A stretch of 48,775 bases of DNA, from contig JAEYNZ010000150.1 in assembly GCA_023412195.1 (NCBI GenBank), forward strand, positions 1-48,775. The letters run 5' to 3'. Below the pieces are notes generated by a model that saw nothing but the letters and a program-made list of their open reading frames with translations, searched no databases and had not been told where the DNA came from. Every line of letters begins with the position of its first letter. Position 1 is the first letter of the stretch. A program made the position numbers and the translations under genes. Shown here in pieces: positions 28,047 through 37,157 of this stretch. The stretch comes from Bacteroidota bacterium. GTDB lineage: Bacteria; Bacteroidota; Bacteroidia; Bacteroidales; Prolixibacteraceae.

Positions 28047-28625
28047 TTAATTTTCCTCCTGTTGGTTTTTTTGTTCCTGCTCCTGAATATTTACAGCCAT
28101 CACCAGTTTTTCCATATAATCCCACGAATCAAGGACTTTCCATGTCTGATCCAAATCATTTTCCAAATCAATAAATCCCTCCTTCTGAACTTCCCTCAGT
28201 AATTCATTGAGCATCTCCTGGTAATTCTTACCTGAATTTGTTTTTTTCTGTAAATCTTTTAATTGCTCTTTCAATGAGAGGTTGATATCGGCCTGGCTCA
28301 GGATGTCTGAAAGCCTGAAGCGCGCGCCCCGGCATAAGTCTTTCCTGAACGTGGAAAAAAATGCCAGGATATCGAGCCACCGTAGTGCCTTTTCAATTTT
28401 GTTCTCCACATTTTGGTTGCTTTCATCAGGACGGGAAAAAAAGTAGTAATTGTTTCCATCTTCCAGATAAAAACCGATTTCCATGAACTTTTGAACCAGT
28501 TCATCAAAATGCTCTTCAATAAAACGGTACAGATTCCGGCGGTGCGAATCAATGGCATTTGAGCAAATAAATTGTCCCTTGCTCAGGAGTTCAAAAATTT
28601 CGGCTGTCCTGGAAATTGAATTCAT
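28047..28625 (-). CDS. jetB: JetB-like MukE subunit of a Wadjet system
   Basis: A 192-residue protein with winged-helix character: GQFICSNAIDSHRRNLYRFI, then a beta-wing LVQKFMEIGFYLEDG and NYYFFSR. A helical middle (KIEKALRWLDILAFFSTF) and a long acidic helix to the end follow. This is the general layout of MukE/MksE/JetB, the wing-helix subunits that bridge kleisin and SMC heads. Sequence alone would not be decisive. The call rests on size, the fold impression and position between a kleisin-like gene 17 bp upstream and the SMC gene 4 bp downstream. Confidence 0.78.
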   Translation of the reverse strand: MNSISRTAEIFELLSKGQFICSNAIDSHRRNLYRFIEEHFDELVQKFMEIGFYLEDGNNYYFFSRPDESNQNVENKIEKALRWLDILAFFSTFRKDLCRGARFRLSDILSQADINLSLKEQLKDLQKKTNSGKNYQEMLNELLREVQKEGFIDLENDLDQTWKVLDSWDYMEKLVMAVNIQEQEQKNQQEEN

Positions 28626-28642
28626 AATTTTTTGGTATATTT

Positions 28643-29854
28643 TTAAGCAGATGAATTATCTGACACAGATGCAGGATATATATAAGCATACTCTGTATTA
28701 CCGGATTGACCCGTTTTGTCCGAAAAATAAAACTCCGGTTCAAAAAGTGTTGCAAGCCGGCAAAAAATCTGTATCCGCTGGCTGACCGGCAACTCCTTGT
28801 TAAACTGATGTTGCATGACAAAAGAAAACAGATCCTGGTTTTTCCCTGTAAAAATACGTTTCAGGGCATGCAGATTAATGATGTCCTCAACTTGTTCCTT
28901 ATTTTCAAATGACTCATCGGAAAGGTGGCCTGCAACGTTCAAAGCCATCGTTTTCTGGTTCCTAAGTTTTGCCCTCACCTTAAATATCAACTGCTGCTTT
29001 TCTTCTTCATTTATCAAATCCTGAACTGAAAGCCTGGTTCTGAACGCTTCTGGTTTCCTTAAAGGCAAGCCGCAAGCCAATCCTGCTATCTGATAAAAAT
29101 TCGTTCGCTCCTTCAAATAGTGTTTATCCCTCAGCAATTTCAGCTGCAGTACTTTTTCCACAACCTGAACCCTCTTTTCAATATGGTTAAGATATTCAAT
29201 AATCTGCTGCTGAATTTCAATGAGGTTATGTATGCTGTCGTTCAAAGCCATACGCAACCTGTGAACAATTAACTGTAACTCTGCATCAGCAGCCGTTTTA
29301 AAAAATAAATCGTCCTTCAACACCCGCTGCACAGCCTTCACAACACCCTCAAGGGCATCACGCTGACTTCTGATATCTGTAAGCTTTTGCTTCTTTATTT
29401 CAAAATTTGTTTCTGTTTTATAGGTCTCATCTGTATTGTTGCGTAATGTTTTTACATTCTGAAGGGTAATCTGGTTAATTCTTCGCAAATGTTTCTTAAT
29501 CCTGACCAGGTACTGATCACGCTTTCCGGCATGATTTTCTTTTAAATAATAGGATTGATTGATTTTTATCTGGTTCAGGTTCTCCTGAATATAAAGAACG
29601 TGAACAGTCTCATCCACTTCCAGAAACTCTTCGAAAAACTCGAGAAGCCTTGATTCCAGACTTACCTGCGACTGGTTTCTGAAGAGCAATTCAAAAGCAG
29701 CAAGTCGTTCCAGCTTCTCAGAATCATGATCCACAAAAGGTAAAACCATTTCTTCCTGTATCGGAAACATCCGCTTATCAAACAAGGCTGCAAACAATTT
29801 TCTGTGCTTATACAGCTCTCCAAGCAGATCTTCTATTTTTTCAAATCTCGCCAC
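28643..29854 (-). CDS. jetA: JetA-like kleisin subunit of a Wadjet system
   Basis: A 403-residue, almost entirely helical protein. The N-terminal 90 residues are compact (LLGELYKHRKLFAALFDKR). Residues about 120-270 form a coiled coil. The C-terminal part (VSQRIQIFCRLATLFEPEFYF) would be a winged helix that contacts the SMC head. This matches the MukF/MksF/JetA kleisin design. The start is GTG at 29854, and an in-frame TAA directly upstream rules out anything longer. It is first in a tight four-gene operon (gaps 17, 4 and -11 bp). A kleisin identity is inferred mainly from context, since these proteins diverge quickly. Confidence 0.78.
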   Translation of the reverse strand: MARFEKIEDLLGELYKHRKLFAALFDKRMFPIQEEMVLPFVDHDSEKLERLAAFELLFRNQSQVSLESRLLEFFEEFLEVDETVHVLYIQENLNQIKINQSYYLKENHAGKRDQYLVRIKKHLRRINQITLQNVKTLRNNTDETYKTETNFEIKKQKLTDIRSQRDALEGVVKAVQRVLKDDLFFKTAADAELQLIVHRLRMALNDSIHNLIEIQQQIIEYLNHIEKRVQVVEKVLQLKLLRDKHYLKERTNFYQIAGLACGLPLRKPEAFRTRLSVQDLINEEEKQQLIFKVRAKLRNQKTMALNVAGHLSDESFENKEQVEDIINLHALKRIFTGKNQDLFSFVMQHQFNKELPVSQRIQIFCRLATLFEPEFYFSDKTGQSGNTEYAYIYPASVSDNSSA

Positions 29855-30221
29855 TTAAGAATATTTTTCCAGATTAACCATGATATCATTTGACAACGAT
29901 AAGCCATTACAATATTAATTCATTTAGTTTATTTGACGAAAAGTCTAATATCCGATTACTTATTTCCTTAATCAACTTCCTTCTTTTGCGCCTCAGCTCC
30001 TCCTGATAGAATATTACAGCCCCGGAATAAAAGCTGCAAGCTTCCGAACAACATAAACAAATTGAACCACATAAACCTTTCCACTCAAGCCCTCAAACCT
30101 GGCTGGCGGCAGGCAGCCATTTATACTTTTCAAATCAGAATCCTGCTTTGTTGATAACTCTGATTTCCTAATTGAAAAATATCTTTCATATTTGTAATAC
30201 CCACAGAAAAACGAACCCATT
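29855..30221. other. Divergent region between the Wadjet operon and sbcDC
   Basis: Holds the promoters of both operons, but no clear -33/-7 pair could be placed. Near 30045-30080 there is a stretch built on AACAACATAAACA and AACCACATAAACC, of the same type as the tails of the repeat units at 34525-35171 and 36240-36927. No gene is seen. Confidence 0.45.
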
Positions 30222-31445
30222 ATGAAACTACTACATACTTCCGACTGGCATTTGGGCAAAAGGCTCGGTGATTTCTCCCGTATTCATGAACAGCAGGCCG
30301 TTATGAAGGAAATATGTGAAATTGCCGACAATGAAAAGGCCGATGCAGTCCTGGTAGCAGGCGACTTATTCGACTCTTTCAATCCACCTGCCGAAGCTGT
30401 CGACCTGTTTTATAAAACTTTAAGGAAGCTGTCGAAGAATGGCAGCCGTCCGGTGATTGCGATTGCCGGCAACCACGATTCTCCCGACCGCATAGAGGCC
30501 CCCGATTCGCTGGCACGGGCATGCGGGATAATCTTTGCCGGATATCCTCATTCGGTTGTTGCAACCTTTGGCCTCGACTGCGGACTGCAGGTAACCAAAA
30601 ACTGCAAAGGATTTCTGGAACTGAAGCTGCCGGGAACAGATGTGCCCCTGCGTGTGCTGATCACTCCGTATGCCAGTGAATTCAGGCTGAAGGCATATTT
30701 TGGCAGCGAAAACGGCAATGACACCATCAGCAGTGTACTTCAGGAAAAGTGGAAGGAACAGGCTGAAAAATTTTGCGACGGCCAGGGGGTGAACGTGCTG
30801 GTTTCGCATCTGTTTATGATAACCAGAGGCGATACACTCCCGGAGGAACCTGATGATGAAAAACCCATTGTACATGTGGGAGGGGCACAGGTTGTCTTTA
30901 CTGAAAACATCCCGTCGCAGGTCCAGTATACAGCGCTGGGACACTTGCACCGGATGCATCGTGCGGGTGATCGTCCCTGCCCCGCATATTACAGCGGCAG
31001 TCCGCTGTCCTACAGTTTTGCTGAAGCCAGTCAGAAAAAATATGTGCTGATGGTTGAAGTTGAACCCGGACAGCAGGCCATTGTTAAACCGGTTGAATTA
31101 ACAGCCGGAAGACCCCTGTTGAGAAAGCGCGCCAACGGAATGGATGAAGCCTTGCAATGGCTGCATGAAAACCAGGATGCACTGGTGGAACTGACTTTGG
31201 TAAGCGATACCTATCTGACCGCCATCGACCGCAAGAAGCTCCATTCGGCCCATAAAGGCATCGTTGCCATCGTTCCTGAAATCACCAATGCGGATAAACT
31301 GATTGGTACCTGTCATAAACAAATCGACCTGACCAAAAGCATGGAGGATTTGTTCCGCGAATATTTTAAACATGAAAAGGGGCAGGAACCCAATGCCGAC
31401 CTCATCAACCTGTTCACCGAAATACTGGCAGAAGAAGAACTATGA
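30222..31445 (+). CDS. sbcD: SbcD exonuclease subunit
   Basis: A 407-residue Mre11-type phosphoesterase. The metal-binding motifs are all present: LLHTSDWHLGKRL (residues 3-15), VLVAGDLFDSFNPP, IAIAGNHDSPDR, NVLVSHLFM and YTALGHLHRMHRA, followed by PAYYSGSPLSYSFAE. The C-terminal capping domain ends near residue 400. With SbcC it forms the ATP-dependent nuclease that opens DNA hairpins and processes blocked double-strand ends. It overlaps sbcC by 4 bp (ATGA). Length and motif content are normal. Confidence 0.96.
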   Translation: MKLLHTSDWHLGKRLGDFSRIHEQQAVMKEICEIADNEKADAVLVAGDLFDSFNPPAEAVDLFYKTLRKLSKNGSRPVIAIAGNHDSPDRIEAPDSLARACGIIFAGYPHSVVATFGLDCGLQVTKNCKGFLELKLPGTDVPLRVLITPYASEFRLKAYFGSENGNDTISSVLQEKWKEQAEKFCDGQGVNVLVSHLFMITRGDTLPEEPDDEKPIVHVGGAQVVFTENIPSQVQYTALGHLHRMHRAGDRPCPAYYSGSPLSYSFAEASQKKYVLMVEVEPGQQAIVKPVELTAGRPLLRKRANGMDEALQWLHENQDALVELTLVSDTYLTAIDRKKLHSAHKGIVAIVPEITNADKLIGTCHKQIDLTKSMEDLFREYFKHEKGQEPNADLINLFTEILAEEEL

Positions 31446-34400
31446 TACCAATTCAACTTACAATACAGGGGTTATATTCCTACCAGGAAAAACAAACCAT
31501 CGATTTTACAAGGCTTACTGCCGATGGTTTATTTGGCATATTCGGTCCTGTTGGATGCGGGAAATCATCCATCCTGGAAGCCATCACCTATGCACTGTAC
31601 GGCAGGACAACCCGGTTAAACCTGAATGGTGACGACCGCTACTACAACATGATGAACCTGAAGTCGGACCTGCTGTATATCGATTTCATTTTTAAAGCAG
31701 GAAAAGAACAGGTTCATTACAAATCGGTTGTAAAAGGTAAACGGAACAGTAAAAACTTTGATGATGTAAAGGCTCTTGACCGGAGTGCATACAAAAAAAG
31801 CGGCAATGACTGGGAACCTGTTGAGCTCACGGAACTGGAACAGGCCATCGGATTGAGCTACGACAACTTCCGGCGCACCATCATCATCCCACAGGGACAA
31901 TTTCAGGAATTCCTTCAGTTGTCAAATGCAGAACGGACCCGTATGATGAAGGAACTTTTTAATCTTGAAAAATTTGAATTCTATCAGAAAGCAAATTCCC
32001 TCGAATCAAAAAACAATGCCCTGAAGCAAAACATCGAAGGGCAGCTCAACCAGCTGGCTGAAGTGGATGAAGATTCCATTAACCTGAAACAACAACAGCT
32101 GAACACCCTGAATGAAGAGCTGGTGCAGCTTAAGGTTAAACTGGCGGCACAGCAGGTTCAGGCTGATGAATTTAAGAAACTTCTAAACCTCATACAGGAA
32201 CTTCAAAAGACAGAACAGGAAATTAAACTGTTGCAGGTAAAAGAGCCTGAGTTCAGGCAGCTGGAAAAAACAATCCGTGATTATGAACTTTGTGTGGATC
32301 AGTTTAAATCCCTCCTCCAGGCTTATGATGATTGTGCGGACAGACAGAATAAAAAGGTACAGCAGATCGAAAAGGATGAAGAAAAACTGAAGGTGCTTGT
32401 AGAATCCATTGAAAAGATTCAGGAGCAGCTTGAAGATATTAAGTCTGACTACGAACAGCGCGATCTTTTTAAACAGCAGGCGGAAGAACTTGGAAAACTG
32501 ATTTCGGTAATGGACCTGCAGGAATCTGTGGTGGCTCTGCAAAACAGACTGATTAAAGGTACCGGCCTTCTTGATGATAATAAAACTTCAATTGAAAAAC
32601 TGAAGAATGAAAGGGCAGAACTGGAATCGAAGCTAAAGGCATTAAAAGCAAATCTCCCCGACATGGCTGAATTGTCGGATGTGAAAATCTGGCATACCAA
32701 CAGGACTAACCTGAATAAGAAACTGCAGGATATCAGGTTACAGATCAAAACACACAATTCCTCAATGCAATCCTTAAAAGAAACAGCAAACTCTGTTTTT
32801 GTCGGTCACTTATTCAATGCATTGCCTCCCGGATCAGAAATCCCAGCTGCCAAGGATCACCTGGATGCACAAACAAATGAAATAAATGAGAGGATGCATG
32901 TACTGGAACAGGAGGGTAATGAACTGAGGGTTAAGAAACAACTGCAGAAATATGCCGTTGAACTGACTGAAGGAAAAGCCTGTCCACTTTGCGGATCAGA
33001 AAGTCATCCGCATGTGTACAGCATGGATGACATCAACGAAGCTTATGCGGCTCATCAGGCATCGGTTACTGAACTCAGAAACAGGCTTAAGGAAATAAAT
33101 GACCTGCATCTGCAGCTTAAGGAACTTCATGTGAAAATGGAGGCCGGGGCTGCACTTATAAAAGACTTTAACGGACAGCTGGAAAAAATAAATGCAGAAA
33201 TAGATTTACACAACACCAGCTTTATATGGGACAGGTACCATACGGTGGAAGCATTGGATAAAGCCTATACAGCTGCCGGTGAATTAAAAACTGATATTCA
33301 GAAGCATGAAGCCACTTTAGAGGAAACAGGCAGGAAACTGGACCAGGAACTCAGGAACCGGGAGAACTGGCAGGCCGAAATCGTTAAAATACAAAACCTG
33401 CTGACTACGAATCTAACCAAATCTGACACCCTGCGGGAGCAGATCGTGGTGATCGACGTTAATCAATATAAAAATTCAACTGCTCCTGACCTGAAAGATG
33501 AAATAAAAAACCTTCAGGAAAAATGCAGGCAGGCAGAAGATCAGCATAAGCAACTTACAAAAAGCCTTGAGTCCGGTCTGAAGGATCAAAGCACTATCCT
33601 GGGAAGCCTGGAGGCATTGCGGAATGAGCATCAACAGGAAATGAGGACACAGGAGCTGAACACTGGAAAAATTACGGAAGCTTTGAAAACATCAGCATAT
33701 GATTCAATTGAGGAAATCAGGCAGATCCTTGCGCAAACCATTATGCTGGAACAGGAAAAGAAAAGATTGTCCGATTTCAGGCACCAGCAGCGGTTGCTGG
33801 AGGAGAAATCCGTGCAGTTAAGCAGCCAGATCAACAACCAGGTTTATGATCCTGTTGCCCACAAGAACCTGATTGCGGAACTGGAACAGAACCGGAAATT
33901 ATCTGATGAAATAAATCAGGAAGTGGGCAAACTTATTGAAATGGTTAAAAACCTGCGGCATGATTTTGAACAGCGTATTCAGCTGGAAAAGCTCCACAAG
34001 ACCCTTGAGCTGCGGGCAGAGAACATCAGAACCATGAAGTCGCTGTTTAAGGCAAGCGGATTTGTGAACTACATATCTTCAGTATATCTTCAGAACCTTT
34101 GCAGCGCTGCAAACGAGCGGTTCTTCCAGCTGACACGCCAGCGCCTCAGCCTGGAGATCAACCCCGACAACAGCTTCCAGGTACGTGACTTTATGAATGG
34201 CGGCAAAATACGTAGCGTAAAAACCCTGTCGGGCGGACAAACATTTCAGGCAGCACTGTCGCTAGCCCTGGCCCTTGCCGACAACATCCAGAAAGTTACG
34301 GATTCAGACCAGAACTTTTTCTTTCTCGATGAAGGTTTCGGCTCCCTCGATAAAGAATCGCTTGCCATTGTCTTCGATACTCTTAAAACCCTCCGGAAGG

Positions 34401-34522
34401 AAAACCGGATTGTCGGGGTCATCTCCCATGTCGAGGAAATGCAACAGGAAATCGATGCTCACCTCCGGATTGAACACCAGGAAGAGCTTGGCAGCATCAT
34501 CCACGCCGGGTGGCAGGGGTAG
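31442..34522 (+). CDS. sbcC: SbcC ATPase subunit
   Basis: A 1026-residue Rad50-type ATPase. Walker A is FGPVGCGKSS (residues 34-43) and the Q-loop region is IIIPQGQFQEFL. Long coiled coils flank a zinc hook CPLCG at 514-518. The C-terminal head has the signature TLSGGQTFQAALSLALA (LSGGQ at 929-933), Walker B FFFLDEGFGSLD (Asp963, Glu964) and the switch histidine VISHVEEM. It powers the SbcD nuclease. Its stop is followed immediately by a repeat cluster with no recognisable terminator. Confidence 0.97.
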   Translation: MIPIQLTIQGLYSYQEKQTIDFTRLTADGLFGIFGPVGCGKSSILEAITYALYGRTTRLNLNGDDRYYNMMNLKSDLLYIDFIFKAGKEQVHYKSVVKGKRNSKNFDDVKALDRSAYKKSGNDWEPVELTELEQAIGLSYDNFRRTIIIPQGQFQEFLQLSNAERTRMMKELFNLEKFEFYQKANSLESKNNALKQNIEGQLNQLAEVDEDSINLKQQQLNTLNEELVQLKVKLAAQQVQADEFKKLLNLIQELQKTEQEIKLLQVKEPEFRQLEKTIRDYELCVDQFKSLLQAYDDCADRQNKKVQQIEKDEEKLKVLVESIEKIQEQLEDIKSDYEQRDLFKQQAEELGKLISVMDLQESVVALQNRLIKGTGLLDDNKTSIEKLKNERAELESKLKALKANLPDMAELSDVKIWHTNRTNLNKKLQDIRLQIKTHNSSMQSLKETANSVFVGHLFNALPPGSEIPAAKDHLDAQTNEINERMHVLEQEGNELRVKKQLQKYAVELTEGKACPLCGSESHPHVYSMDDINEAYAAHQASVTELRNRLKEINDLHLQLKELHVKMEAGAALIKDFNGQLEKINAEIDLHNTSFIWDRYHTVEALDKAYTAAGELKTDIQKHEATLEETGRKLDQELRNRENWQAEIVKIQNLLTTNLTKSDTLREQIVVIDVNQYKNSTAPDLKDEIKNLQEKCRQAEDQHKQLTKSLESGLKDQSTILGSLEALRNEHQQEMRTQELNTGKITEALKTSAYDSIEEIRQILAQTIMLEQEKKRLSDFRHQQRLLEEKSVQLSSQINNQVYDPVAHKNLIAELEQNRKLSDEINQEVGKLIEMVKNLRHDFEQRIQLEKLHKTLELRAENIRTMKSLFKASGFVNYISSVYLQNLCSAANERFFQLTRQRLSLEINPDNSFQVRDFMNGGKIRSVKTLSGGQTFQAALSLALALADNIQKVTDSDQNFFFLDEGFGSLDKESLAIVFDTLKTLRKENRIVGVISHVEEMQQEIDAHLRIEHQEELGSIIHAGWQG

Positions 34523-34524
34523 AC

Positions 34525-35171
34525 CCCCTCACCCCGCCATCACCAGTGATGTCTGCCCCTCTCCATGTCAAAAAGGAGCCAGGATTCCTGAACAAATATT
34601 ATCCTGTAGTACATTAGAGCAGACGCTTATGCATCATCCCGAAACAACATGAACAACCTGAACAACATAAACAACATAAACATCTTCCCTCCAACAACTC
34701 CCTTAGTGAAATTTAGTGTTATCGTGCCTTTGTGGCCTGAACACTTATCGCCCTCACCCCGCCATCACAAGTGATGTCTGCCCCTCTCCAGGGCAGAGAG
34801 GGGCCAGGATTCCTGCACTAATGTATCCGCCAATACATTACGGAAGACTCTAATGCATCAATCCAAAACAACATGAACAACATGAACAACATAAACATCT
34901 TCCCCCCAACAACCCCCTTAGTGAAATTTAGTGTTTTTGTGCCTTTGTAGCCTGAACACATATCGCCCTCACCCCGCCATCACAAGTGATGTCTGCCCCT
35001 CTCCATGGCAAAAAGAAGCCAGGATTCCTAAACAAATATTATCCTGTAGTACATTAGAGCAGACGCTTATGCATCAACAACATGAACAACATGAACATCT
35101 TCCCCCGAACAACTTCTTTGAAATCATAGACCGCTTCTAAAGGATAAACCCTATTTTTGTATGACAGAACT
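34525..35171. repeat. Cluster of three ~215-bp repeat units upstream of the FUSC gene
   Basis: Three tandem units begin near 34526, 34751 and 34966. Each runs through CACCCCGCCATCACAAGTGA, CTGCCCCTCTCCA, GTAGTACATTAGAGCAGACG and CTTATGCATCA, a variable number of ATGAACAAC-like 9-mers, and GTGAAATTTAGTG with GTGCCTTTGTGGCC. Small inverted repeats lie inside (CATCAC-AA-GTGATG and CCTCTCC with GAGAGG). The same unit occurs three more times at 36240-36927. The open frames here are repeat translations, not genes. Confidence 0.9.
35152..35159 (+). promoter_or_regulatory. Candidate -7 box for the FUSC gene
   Basis: TATTTTTG matches TAnnTTTG and lies 17 bp before the start codon, giving a very short leader. 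It sits inside the 78-bp segment 35094-35171 that is repeated without change at 36850-36927. Confidence 0.45.
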
Positions 35172-35176
35172 ATTTT

Positions 35177-36193
35177 ATGCTGAGCGGACTAAAAAAAATA
35201 GTAAGAAATCATAAAAAAGATATCTTAAGGCTTTCCCTGCGATCAGCTGTTGCCGCTGTAGCAACATATGCTGTTATAATTCAGATCCTGCCCGGTGAGG
35301 CTTTTCTGGCTATTTTGTCAGCAGTACTGATTCTCGACTTCCATATCGGCAGTACATTAAATGCCGCACAAAACAGGGTAATGGCAACGCTGCTGGGAAT
35401 CATCCTGGCCATCGTCACGGTCTGGCTTTTGCCTGATGGATGGGGAACGGCTGCTTCCCTGGCATTAACCATGCTGGTGTTGAATGCTATAGCTGCTGTA
35501 AAAAGAGAGTGGCGATACGGAGTGGTGGCAGCCATTTCTGTTGCATTGGGAGCTGAATCCAATGTCATTGAAATATCTGCTGACAGGATCATCGCCATCG
35601 CCACAGGTGCCGGGATAGGTGTATTGGTTTCTTTTCTGGTGTTGCCCCATAAAGCAGAAGACAGGACCAAAAATTACCTGCGCAAAGCCATCATGGCATT
35701 GAACGACAGGTTTACAATCGTGATCCATAATACGAAGTCGGATGAGGGGAAAAGCCCGCATCAAGCCCGGCAAACCTTTCATGCCAATATGGGTGGTGCC
35801 AGGGAAGCAGCAAAAAACATTAAATTTTACAATGCAGAAAATATCCGGAATGCCATAGATGCCATTGAAAAGCTTTATACATCAGTGGTAATGGTCGACC
35901 GCATTTCGGCAAAAACAAAAACAGAAATCGGCGGTGAACTGTCAGGAATCCGGAATAACATCAATGAATTTATGTCGACAGTAAACCGGATCCTAAATAA
36001 AATCAGCAACATGGAATTCGATAATGAACAGGAATTTAAAGATTTAACAGTCGTTGTTTCCAAAATAAAAACCAACATAAAATTTGCCGAAAACAACCCG
36101 GACGTATTGAACATGCAGCATACTTTCCTGTTTGCCATTGATGAAATCCGGGATAACCTGAAAATTACAAACGATTTTTTTGAAAAAGCCTAA
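35177..36193 (+). CDS. FUSC-family (aromatic acid exporter-like) membrane protein
   Basis: A 338-residue inner-membrane protein. Residues about 15-160 contain six hydrophobic segments (SAVAAVATYAVIIQILPG, FLAILSAVLILDFHIGSTL, MATLLGIILAIVTVWLLP and others). The GSTLNAAQNRVMATLLG segment is typical of the FUSC/ArAE_1 superfamily. The C-terminal 170 residues are soluble and helical. Relatives are believed to export aromatic acids or related compounds; the substrate here is unknown. The gene stands alone between two repeat clusters. A second ATG 16 bp upstream (35161) opens a 17-codon frame that overlaps its start in another frame. Confidence 0.85.
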   Translation: MLSGLKKIVRNHKKDILRLSLRSAVAAVATYAVIIQILPGEAFLAILSAVLILDFHIGSTLNAAQNRVMATLLGIILAIVTVWLLPDGWGTAASLALTMLVLNAIAAVKREWRYGVVAAISVALGAESNVIEISADRIIAIATGAGIGVLVSFLVLPHKAEDRTKNYLRKAIMALNDRFTIVIHNTKSDEGKSPHQARQTFHANMGGAREAAKNIKFYNAENIRNAIDAIEKLYTSVVMVDRISAKTKTEIGGELSGIRNNINEFMSTVNRILNKISNMEFDNEQEFKDLTVVVSKIKTNIKFAENNPDVLNMQHTFLFAIDEIRDNLKITNDFFEKA

Positions 36194-36239
36194 TTTCCGC
36201 AGGCTTTCCGATATCCCCTAATTATTCTGTAATACATTC

Positions 36240-36927
36240 CCCCATACAACTCTTTTAGTGAAATTTAGTGTTTTTGTGCCTTTGTGGCCTGACCATTTTC
36301 GCCCTCACCCCGCCATCACAAGTGATGTCTGCCCCTCTCCAGGGCAGAGAGAGGTCAGGATTCCTGCACAAATATTATCCTGTAGTACATTAGAGCAGAC
36401 GCTTATGCATCAACAACATGAACAACATGAACAACATAAACATCTTCACCCGAACAACTCCCTTAGTGAAGTGTTTTCGTGCCTTTGTGGCCTCATCATT
36501 AATCGCCTTCACCCACCATCACAAGTGATGTCTGCCCCTCTCCATGGCAAAAAGGAGCCAGGATTCCTGCACAAATGTTATTCCTGTAGTACATAAGAGC
36601 AGACGCTTATGCATCAAGAACATGAACAACATGAACAACATGAACTTCTTCCCCCGAACAACCGCCTTAGTGAAATTTAGTGTTTTCGTGCCTTTGTGGC
36701 CTGACCATTTTCGCCATCCCCCCGCCATCACAAGTGATGTCTGCCCCTCTCCAGGGCAGAGAGGTGCCAGGATTCCTGCACAAATGTTATTCCTGTAGTA
36801 CATTAGAGCAGACGCTTATGCATCATTCCGAAACAACATGAACAACATAAACATCTTCCCCCGAACAACTTCTTTGAAATCATAGACCGCTTCTAAAGGA
36901 TAAACCCTATTTTTGTATGACAGAACT
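36240..36927. repeat. Second cluster of three ~215-bp repeat units, ending in a promoter copy
   Basis: Units begin near 36302, 36505 and 36714 and match the units of 34525-35171 closely, differing mainly in the number of ATGAACAAC-like 9-mers. The last unit ends in a 78-bp stretch (36850-36927) identical to 35094-35171, the promoter and leader of the FUSC gene, but no gene follows. The remaining sequence 36194-36240 holds nothing recognisable. Confidence 0.9.
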
Positions 36928-36949
36928 TTTTTATTCAGAAAATACTGCC

Positions 36950-37157
36950 TCAAACATTGCCGTTGGCTTCAGCCAACGGATGCAGAACTTACAATGCAAC
37001 CGGGCTTTAGCCCCATTTCAAATCTGGCTAAAGCCTCCACTATTGCGCTCACTAAAACCGTCATATAATCCAACGGAAATACTCCCTCCATACATCTTAC
37101 AGCATTGATAGTTTTCTGCCTGCCTTATTGCCTTCAGCCGGCAAAGCACCTGACCTT
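36950..37157. repeat. Single degenerate copy of the 380-bp palindromic mosaic repeat
   Basis: TTGGCTTCAGCCAACGGATG, GGGCTTTAGCCCC, GGCTAAAGCC and ATCCAACGGAAAT follow each other in the same order as in the array at 39920-42060, and a TACATCTTAC close matches the unit end. The piece from 37100 to 37157 holds nothing recognisable. Confidence 0.75.

Noticed and set aside
30222..34522. SbcCD as extra subunits of the Wadjet operon
   Set aside because: They are on the opposite strand with all canonical SbcC/SbcD motifs, and are widespread housekeeping genes.
36258..36803. Overlapping 84-112-codon open frames in the repeat clusters
   Set aside because: They are translations of the 215-bp repeat, present in several frames with the same RPHPAITSDVCPSP string, and have no start context.
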